64,000 bases of DNA, taken from Adhaeribacter radiodurans (GTDB taxonomy: Bacteria > Bacteroidota > Bacteroidia > Cytophagales > Hymenobacteraceae). This document shows, piece by piece, positions 58,730 to 64,000 of this stretch. The stretch covers positions 3,038,001 to 3,102,000 of the forward strand of contig NZ_CP055153.1 in assembly GCF_014075995.1 (NCBI RefSeq), given 5' to 3'. Made by a program: the position numbers and the translations under genes. The notes beneath the pieces are model-generated. The model saw only the letters and a list, made by a program, of their open reading frames with translations, did no database searches and was not told the origin of the DNA. The first letter of the stretch is position 1. The number at the start of each line of letters is the position of its first letter.

Positions 58730-60392
58730 GTGGCTGTTGCACAACTACCTTTTCAGCTGTGCCGATTTCCTTGTTCGAACTTATTTTCGCCCTTATAGTG
58801 CTCTCTAAGTTGAAAACTGCTTAGTAAGAGCAAAAGAATAGCGGATAAAAGCAGATTCTTGCTCTTTTTGGAGCGCAATGGCTTGGCTTACCACTTTCAC
58901 CGGCTTAAACTTCAGATATTTTTTTAAGTTAAAAGCACAAGCAGCCAGCAGCATCACTTTGTGAGCCCCAGCTTTCCCGCGCACCCCTATTTTCCGGAGC
59001 CCATAGTGCTGAATCAAACTGCCAAAAACCGGCTCTACCGTGCTGTGTCGGAGCCGCTTCATGCGTTTGCCTTTTCTACTTTGTTGCCTGGCCAGAGCCC
59101 GCCGATACTCCGGATCGTAAGCGGTTCGCGTGATTTGCCGACATTGGCTTTTGGGAACACACGTTGGTTTTAAAGAACACTGTTTACAGTCCTGGTAAGT
59201 AGCCCGGTAGATTTTTAGTAACCCTCCCTCCGCATTGGTGTCATAGGTCTTAAAGGCGAGTACCTTCCCGGCCAGACAGGTGAAATGGTCTGCTTGTTGG
59301 TCGTAGGGAAAACCTGCTATCTCCGGTTTGTACTGACCAAATACAGGTATCCAGCCCGTTATCTTTCTTTGCTCTAAGAAGGCATAGTTACTTCCGTTAG
59401 AATAACCACCATCGGCTAGTAGTTCTGCTAAATGCAGATCATTATCTAATAGCCGTCGTTGCAATCTACAGGTAATAGCGGGCAGATATTGGCTGTCCCG
59501 GCCATCCGCAAAGTCCGCTTGCACGTGACTGATGACGCCTGTGGCCGTATCCACCGCCAGACTACAATGATAATTGAGTTGTCGGGCTTTGCCTGGTTTG
59601 ACCGATATACGGGCATCCGGATCCGCTGGGCTGTAGTGCGTCTTATTACTGACCAGGCGTGCTTTCTCGTGATGGCCCCCTAAGCCTTTAGGAGTTTCTC
59701 TTAGATGATCCTGGTGCTTTTCTAACTTTCTTAACTGATGCTCGGGTGCCGAAACAAATTGCTCGGGCTTCCTGGTGGTATTTTGGCTTGGTCCATTGGT
59801 AGTAGGGGCATTTACTACCAGGTGCATTTCTAACGTTTCAGTGGGTTGTTTTAAAAGCAAGCTGTCCATGGAAGCATTCGCCTTAATAGGTGCGGAATCG
59901 ATAGCATGCTGATGACCAGCAACCATGCCTTTCTCGACACATAAACGGAAAACTTGATCAAACAACGATTCGAACAAGGCCTCGGGGTAAAGCTGGCGGG
60001 TACGACTCACCGTGGAATGCCAGGGTAAGGGCTCATCTAACTGGTAGTCTAAAAAGTAAAGCAGATCTAGTCTAAGGCTACAATGTTCTATAAGTTTCCT
60101 ATCACTAGTGATGTTCTCCAAGTAGCCCACCAAGCAGAGTTTAAGGAAAACAACCGGATCAATTGACTGCTGACCACATCGTCCGTAGTAAGGTTGGGTA
60201 AGCTCGTAGAGAAAATCTAGATTAAGCTGCTGCTTCAACTGGCGATAAAAGTTGTGTTCCGGTACGTGTGCCGAGAGCGAGAAGAGCAGCACCTTCTCAT
60301 CTTCCACGACCTTCTTGCCCTGCATAATTTTAAAAATTAGTCCTAATCTTTTTCAACGATTAAGCTCAAACAGTAGGTTGTGCAACAGCCAC
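58730..60392 (-). mobile_element. IS1182-type insertion sequence
   Basis: A single transposase gene flanked by inverted copies of GTGGCTGTTGCACAAC at 58730-58745 and 60377-60392. Weaker similarity continues outward to tgtctca (58713) and its counterpart tgataca (to 60408), so the true ends may lie there. No target duplication is recognisable. The right end sits inside the helicase remnant. Confidence 0.75.
58805..60325 (-). CDS. IS1182 family transposase
   Basis: 506 residues, intact. The N-terminal DUF772-like region (YYGRCGQQSIDPVVFLKLCL, LPWHSTVSRTRQLYPEALFE) precedes a DDE core: first Asp in HAIDSAPIKANASM, second in the region FADGRDSQYLPAITCRL or LLADGGYSNGSNYAFLE, and Glu in STVEPVFGSLIQHYGLRK. 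A Cys-rich segment (CKQCSLKPTC) is typical of this group. Probably active, judging from the open frame. Confidence 0.92.
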   Translation of the reverse strand: MQGKKVVEDEKVLLFSLSAHVPEHNFYRQLKQQLNLDFLYELTQPYYGRCGQQSIDPVVFLKLCLVGYLENITSDRKLIEHCSLRLDLLYFLDYQLDEPLPWHSTVSRTRQLYPEALFESLFDQVFRLCVEKGMVAGHQHAIDSAPIKANASMDSLLLKQPTETLEMHLVVNAPTTNGPSQNTTRKPEQFVSAPEHQLRKLEKHQDHLRETPKGLGGHHEKARLVSNKTHYSPADPDARISVKPGKARQLNYHCSLAVDTATGVISHVQADFADGRDSQYLPAITCRLQRRLLDNDLHLAELLADGGYSNGSNYAFLEQRKITGWIPVFGQYKPEIAGFPYDQQADHFTCLAGKVLAFKTYDTNAEGGLLKIYRATYQDCKQCSLKPTCVPKSQCRQITRTAYDPEYRRALARQQSRKGKRMKRLRHSTVEPVFGSLIQHYGLRKIGVRGKAGAHKVMLLAACAFNLKKYLKFKPVKVVSQAIALQKEQESAFIRYSFALTKQFST

Positions 60393-60781
60393 CGTCGTGG
60401 CTGATACAACATTGATTTCCGGAGAAGACCAAAATGCTTGACGATTCTTTTGGCGGTTACCGGCCCTACCCCTTTAATCAACCCGGAACCTAAGTATTTT
60501 TCCAGAGCATTAGCCGTTGCTTGTTTCCGCTCAATAATCTTGGTAGCTTTAAATAGCAGTCCATAACTCGGATGCGTGGTCCACTGACCATAAAAGTCCA
60601 GGGTAGCTCCGGCAAATACTTTGGATTGGTGCACCAGTACCGTGATTTCTTCCTGCGGCTTTTGAAAGCTGTTTACCTTTAGCACGGTATAGCCGGTCTC
60701 TACGCTGTGGAAAGTAATGCGTTTGACAATACCGGAGAGTTTTTCTAACTCCGCGGAAGGTTGCAAGTCAAGTGCCGGCAT
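60353..60781 (-). pseudogene. recD2: RecD2-type helicase, N-terminal fragment
   Basis: Only 142 codons. The start MPALDLQPSAELEKLSGIVK and the patterns ETGYTVLKVNS, GQWTTHPSYGLLFKATKI and EKYLGSGLIKGVGPVTAKRI match the OB-like and helix-hairpin-helix N-terminus of RecD2 helicases (about 720 residues). After KHFG the sequence stops matching and runs into the IS1182 end (QPRRWLLHNLL is the inverted repeat translated). No helicase motor remains to the left of the element, so more than 80% of the gene is gone. Confidence 0.8.
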
Positions 60782-61011
60782 ATAGATCGGATAGGTTACA
60801 CTAAAGATAGAGTTCCTGCACCAGGGTGAAAATAAGTAAAGTTTAAAGGTAAGACTTCTTTTCTTACCTATTTTAAAGGAAGAGTATTATAATCCGTCTT
60901 TAAGTGGATAGTCTTTTAGGCAGTCCCGATTATATATTGTCCAAGCCCTAATATAAATTTATAAGAATTTACTTACTTGAAATTAGTGTCCGAAATATTT
61001 CCGAAGCAAAT
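60782..61011. other. Spacer between helicase remnant and tRNA terminator
   Basis: No gene. A small dyad AGGTAAG/CTTACCT at 60847-60869 is flanked by TTTAAA on both sides; its role is unknown. Confidence 0.35.
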
Positions 61012-61049
61012 AAAAAAAGCCCTTAGGACTTAAGCTAAGGGCTTTTTTG
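61012..61049 (-). terminator. Rho-independent terminator after tRNA-Asp
   Basis: Arms agcccttag (61018-61026) and ctaagggct (61035-61043) with A- and T-runs on both sides. Directly after the tRNA 3' end on the minus strand. Confidence 0.85.
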
Positions 61050-61123
61050 CGGTCCGGACGGGACTCGAACCCGCGACCTCCGCCGTGACAGGGCGGCATT
61101 CTAACCAACTGAACTACCGGACC
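61050..61123 (-). tRNA. tRNA-Asp (GTC)
   Basis: The complement gives a 74-nt cloverleaf: acceptor GGTCCGG/CCGGACC with discriminator G, D arm GTTCAGTTGGTTAGAAT, anticodon loop CTGTCAC (anticodon GTC) and T arm GCGGGTTCGAGTCCCG. CCA is not encoded. It borders the accessory region on its right side. Confidence 0.95.
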
Positions 61124-61318
61124 GTTTTCTTTAATCTGAAGGTTTGTTCTTCCGTTAAAGTGATGCAAATGTATAGGGTTAAATTTTATTCTGCAATACC
61201 TTCTCCTAAATATTTTTACTTTATTTTAAAGTTAATAGCTATCTGTTTCAAAGCCAGGGTACTATTTTATGCTTTATTAATTAATTACGGCACTCTTACG
61301 TAAATTCTAAGATTCCCT

Positions 61319-61326
61319 TAACTTTG
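61319..61326 (+). promoter_or_regulatory. -7 promoter box of accA
   Basis: TAACTTTG fits the Bacteroidota TAnnTTTG element, 24 bp before the chosen accA start. A weak -33 element (TTACG) lies about 19 bp further up. Confidence 0.5.
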
Positions 61327-61350
61327 TGTAGTAGAACTAACCCCGGATGT

Positions 61351-62301
61351 ATGCTTCTAGATTTTGAACAACCTATTGTAGCGCTCGAAGGCAAACTGAA
61401 AGAGATGAAAAAACTGGCGGCTGAAAGCCAGGTAGATGTAACCGAAGCTGTAAAAGCGTTAGAAGAAAAAATTAAAACTCTTAAAAAAGAAACTTACGCG
61501 AACTTAACCCGCTGGCAACGAGTACAATTGTCCCGCCACCCAGATCGCCCTTATACTTTAGATTACATTGAAGGCCTAAGCACCCGATTTATTGAATTAC
61601 ACGGCGACCGTAACGTTTCGGACGATAAAGCCATGGTAGGTGGCTTTGGCGAGATAAATGGCCGCACTATTATGTTCATTGGCCAGCAAAAAGGCCGTAA
61701 TACCAAACAACGGCAACTGCGCAATTTCGGAATGGCAAATCCGGAAGGTTACCGCAAAGCCTTACGTTTGATGAAAATGGCCGAAAAATTTAACAAACCT
61801 ATTGTTACGTTTATCGACACGCCAGGAGCATTTCCGGGAATGGAAGCTGAAGAACGTGGCCAGGGCGAGGCCATTGCCCGGAATTTGAAAGAGATGTTTA
61901 TGTTAAAAGTGCCGGTTATCTGTATTATAATCGGCGAAGGTGCTTCGGGTGGGGCTTTAGGAATAGCAATTGGCGATCGGGTGCTCATGCTCGAAAACAC
62001 CTGGTACTCGGTTATTTCACCGGAATCTTGTTCTTCCATTTTATGGCGTAGCTGGAATTACAAAGAACAAGCTGCCGAAGCCTTAAAGTTAACCGCTACC
62101 GATATGTTAAAGAACGGTCTAATTGACGGTATTATTAAAGAGCCATTAGGGGGAGCGCACACCGAACCCGAAAAAATGATTCGTATACTCAAAAAAAATA
62201 TTCTAAAAACCTTAACTGAATTAGAAGCTATACCTGCCGAAGAGCGCACCATTCAAAGAATTGAGAAATTCTCTGCTATGGGTGTGGTGCAGGAGTTGTA
62301 A
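61351..62301 (+). CDS. accA: Acetyl-CoA carboxylase carboxyltransferase subunit alpha
   Basis: 316 residues from the ATG at 61351 ([20 protein letters not shown]), the normal AccA start; the TTG at 61324 overlaps the promoter. Transfers the carboxyl group from biotin to acetyl-CoA to form malonyl-CoA, the first step of fatty acid synthesis, together with AccD. Conserved stretches are [54 protein letters not shown] and [19 protein letters not shown]. Length is normal. Confidence 0.97.
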   Translation: MLLDFEQPIVALEGKLKEMKKLAAESQVDVTEAVKALEEKIKTLKKETYANLTRWQRVQLSRHPDRPYTLDYIEGLSTRFIELHGDRNVSDDKAMVGGFGEINGRTIMFIGQQKGRNTKQRQLRNFGMANPEGYRKALRLMKMAEKFNKPIVTFIDTPGAFPGMEAEERGQGEAIARNLKEMFMLKVPVICIIIGEGASGGALGIAIGDRVLMLENTWYSVISPESCSSILWRSWNYKEQAAEALKLTATDMLKNGLIDGIIKEPLGGAHTEPEKMIRILKKNILKTLTELEAIPAEERTIQRIEKFSAMGVVQEL

Positions 62302-62453
62302 GTTGAAAGTTATGAGTTATAAGTTATAAGTTTATATTACTTTTAAGGTAATCGATAAGATTGTAAGTCAAAAATTGACCTTAGTCGTAAATAAAATAAA
62401 GTAATTACATCTTCATTTATAACTCATAACTCAACTCTTAATTCATAACTAAA
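62302..62453. repeat. Spacer with short inverted repeat
   Basis: gttatgagttataa (62309-62322) and its complement ttataactcataac (62417-62430), with extra direct copies of agttat nearby. Low complexity; perhaps a weak terminator of accA. Confidence 0.5.
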
Positions 62454-63296
62454 TTGCGCCTACATACTATCGAAACCGGTTTTTTTAAATTAGACGGGGG
62501 TGCTATGTTTGGAGTGGTTCCTAAAAGTATCTGGCAACGCACTAATCCCGCCGATGAGAATAATTTGTGTACCTGGGCCATGCGTTGTTTACTGATAGAA
62601 GACGGCAATCAATTGATTTTAATCGATACGGGGATCGGCACCAAACAAGACCCAAAATTCTTTTCGCACTATTACCTCCACGGAGAGCATACTTTAGAAT
62701 CATCCCTGCGAAAGGCGGGGTTTGCTTTTTCGGATATTACCGATGTTTTTTTAACCCATTTGCATTTCGATCATTGTGGGGGTGCCGTACAGTATAATAC
62801 CAATCGAGCATCTTTAGAACTTACTTTTCCAAACGCTACTTACTGGACCAATCCAGACCATTATAAATGGGCCACTGAACCGAACCCCCGCGAAAAAGCT
62901 AGCTTTTTAAAGGAAAATATTTTACCCTTAGCGGAAAGTGGCCATTTAAAATTTGTTCATCCACAGCAACCTTCACCTTTTCATCAGTTCGATATTTTGT
63001 ACGTAGATGGGCATACCGATAAAATGATGTTACCGGTAATTCCCTACAAAGACAAAAAAATAGTTTACGTCGCGGACCTGCTTCCCTCCGTGGGGCATTT
63101 ACCTATACCGTATGTAATGGGTTACGACACCCGGCCTTTGCTAACTTTACAGGAAAAAGAGAGTTTCTTAAATGTTGCCGCTACCGAACAATACATATTA
63201 TATTTTGAACACGATCCTGTTCACGAGTGCTGCACCGTAAAACTTACTGAAAAAGGTGTTCGTATGAACGAAGCCTTTACTTTAGCAGACGTATAA
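62454..63296 (+). CDS. MBL-fold metallo-hydrolase
   Basis: 280 residues starting at TTG (MRLHTIETGFFKLDGGAMFG), which I accept because the GFFKLDGGAMFGVVPK head is typical of this group and no ATG is available before it. The metal site is HLHFDHCGG with LILIDTGIGTK before it and DGHTDKMMLP, YVADLLPS and EHDPVHE after it. Beta-lactamase-fold hydrolase of the lactonase/glyoxalase-like type; substrate unknown. Followed 4 bp later by the phospholipase gene, so they are co-transcribed. Confidence 0.88.
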   Translation: MRLHTIETGFFKLDGGAMFGVVPKSIWQRTNPADENNLCTWAMRCLLIEDGNQLILIDTGIGTKQDPKFFSHYYLHGEHTLESSLRKAGFAFSDITDVFLTHLHFDHCGGAVQYNTNRASLELTFPNATYWTNPDHYKWATEPNPREKASFLKENILPLAESGHLKFVHPQQPSPFHQFDILYVDGHTDKMMLPVIPYKDKKIVYVADLLPSVGHLPIPYVMGYDTRPLLTLQEKESFLNVAATEQYILYFEHDPVHECCTVKLTEKGVRMNEAFTLADV

Positions 63297-63300
63297 AAGA

Positions 63301-64000
63301 TGAAAATTGGGTTAGTGATGTCGGGCGGTGCGGTGCACGGCATGGCGCATTTAGGAACTTTAAAAGCTCTTACTGAACTACAAATACCGATACACGCTCT
63401 GTCGGGGGTAAGCTCCGGCGCTATTGCCGGCGCTTTTTACGCTGCCGGGTTTGCCCCGGAAGAAATCTTTGAAATTGCTACCCGAATATCTTATTGGCAA
63501 CTGGCCCGGCCAGCTTTTAACAAACGCGGCTTAATCCGTTTAGATAATTTGGAGAAAGAATTTGTTAAGTATTTAGGCAACAAAACATTCGAAGATTTAA
63601 GCTTACCATTTTATATCTGTGCCACCGATTTACGCCAGGGTACAACTATATATTTTTCTTCAGGCGAGTTAATCAAACCTTTGTTAGCTTCCAATACAGT
63701 TCCCGTACTTAGTCCGCCGGTAGAGTACCAAAACTATTTGCTGGTAGATGGTGGATTGCTTAATAATTTACCGGTAGAATGTTTAGTAAATATAACCGAT
63801 TTCCGGATTGCCAGCCACGTAAACCCCATGAACTCCGAAGCCGAATTAAAAACATTCCGGAGTATTCTGGAACGTACCTGCCATTTGGCGGTGAACAATA
63901 CAGTCGAACCCCGCCTATCTTTTTGCAATTTAGTAATTGAGCCGCCCTTGTTAAAGTATTTTAGTTTAACGGATCTAAAAAATGCCCGCAAAATGTTTGA
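63301..64000 (+). CDS. Patatin-like phospholipase (partial, runs off the window)
   Basis: ATG at 63301: MKIGLVMSGGAVHGMAHLGT has the oxyanion-hole glycine-rich loop. The nucleophile elbow is GVSSG (GxSxG) and the catalytic Asp lies in LVDGGLLNNLPVE. About 233 residues are visible without a stop. Serine acyl hydrolase of the RssA/patatin group, cleaving phospholipids or related esters. Start lies 4 bp after the MBL gene. Confidence 0.9.

Noticed and set aside
61050-61123. tRNA-Asp as attachment site of an integrative element
   Set aside because: No second copy of the tRNA 3' end and no tyrosine integrase found in the window.
62309-62430. Inverted repeat after accA as a mobile element
   Set aside because: Arms are only 14 bp of low-complexity agttat repeats; a slippage product is more likely.

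Overview
The window looks like chromosomal DNA of a Bacteroidota bacterium, probably Cytophagales/Hymenobacteraceae (Adhaeribacter-like). This is inferred from type IX secretion (T9SS) type A C-terminal sorting domains, LytTR/LytS two-component genes, DUF3871 and DUF5597 family proteins, a TAnnTTTG-type -7 box before accA, and moderate GC.

Region 1 (1-32262): a head-to-tail array of seven paralogous giant genes, all on the minus strand, with a start-to-start pitch of 4.75-5.0 kb; the leftmost runs off the window. Each full-length gene encodes about 1,480-1,577 residues: signal peptide, seven WDK/DGGYLLGG repeats, an Ig-like module, seven more repeats, a short ELPL-type linker, seven more repeats, and a T9SS sorting domain. 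Counting the W-D-K strand gives 7+7+7 in all six complete members, which I read as three seven-bladed beta-propellers. Four complete genes are intact. Two carry one in-frame stop (TAG at 6889-6891, TGA at 11892-11894) at codons 356 and 355, both in blade 6.

Region 2 (32263-36286): a gene-poor stretch with a perfect 64-bp palindrome, then a plus-strand block typical of Bacteroidota mobile DNA: small hypothetical, AAA_24-type ATPase, DUF3871-like protein, short RadC/JAB protein.

Region 3 (36287-49383), minus strand: CPBP protease, AraC regulator, lipoprotein, a BlaI repressor/M56 sensor protease/S41 protease operon preceded by three identical-spacing dyads, a GH35-like hydrolase, a ClC channel with CBS domains, and a PadR/MacB-like permease pair overlapping by ATGA.

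Region 4 (49384-61049): accessory DNA. A DUF1016 (YhcG-type) nuclease is followed 11 bp later by a 1,263-residue protein with a restriction-endonuclease-like N-terminus. Just upstream of the pair is a broken TIR-domain remnant. This looks like a candidate, possibly undescribed, defence locus. Then come a membrane protein, a LytS/LytTR pair with a serine recombinase directly upstream, an IS1182-type element, and a RecD2 helicase gene reduced to its N-terminus.

Region 5 (61050-64000): tRNA-Asp, accA, an MBL-fold hydrolase and the start of a patatin-like phospholipase; ordinary core genome.
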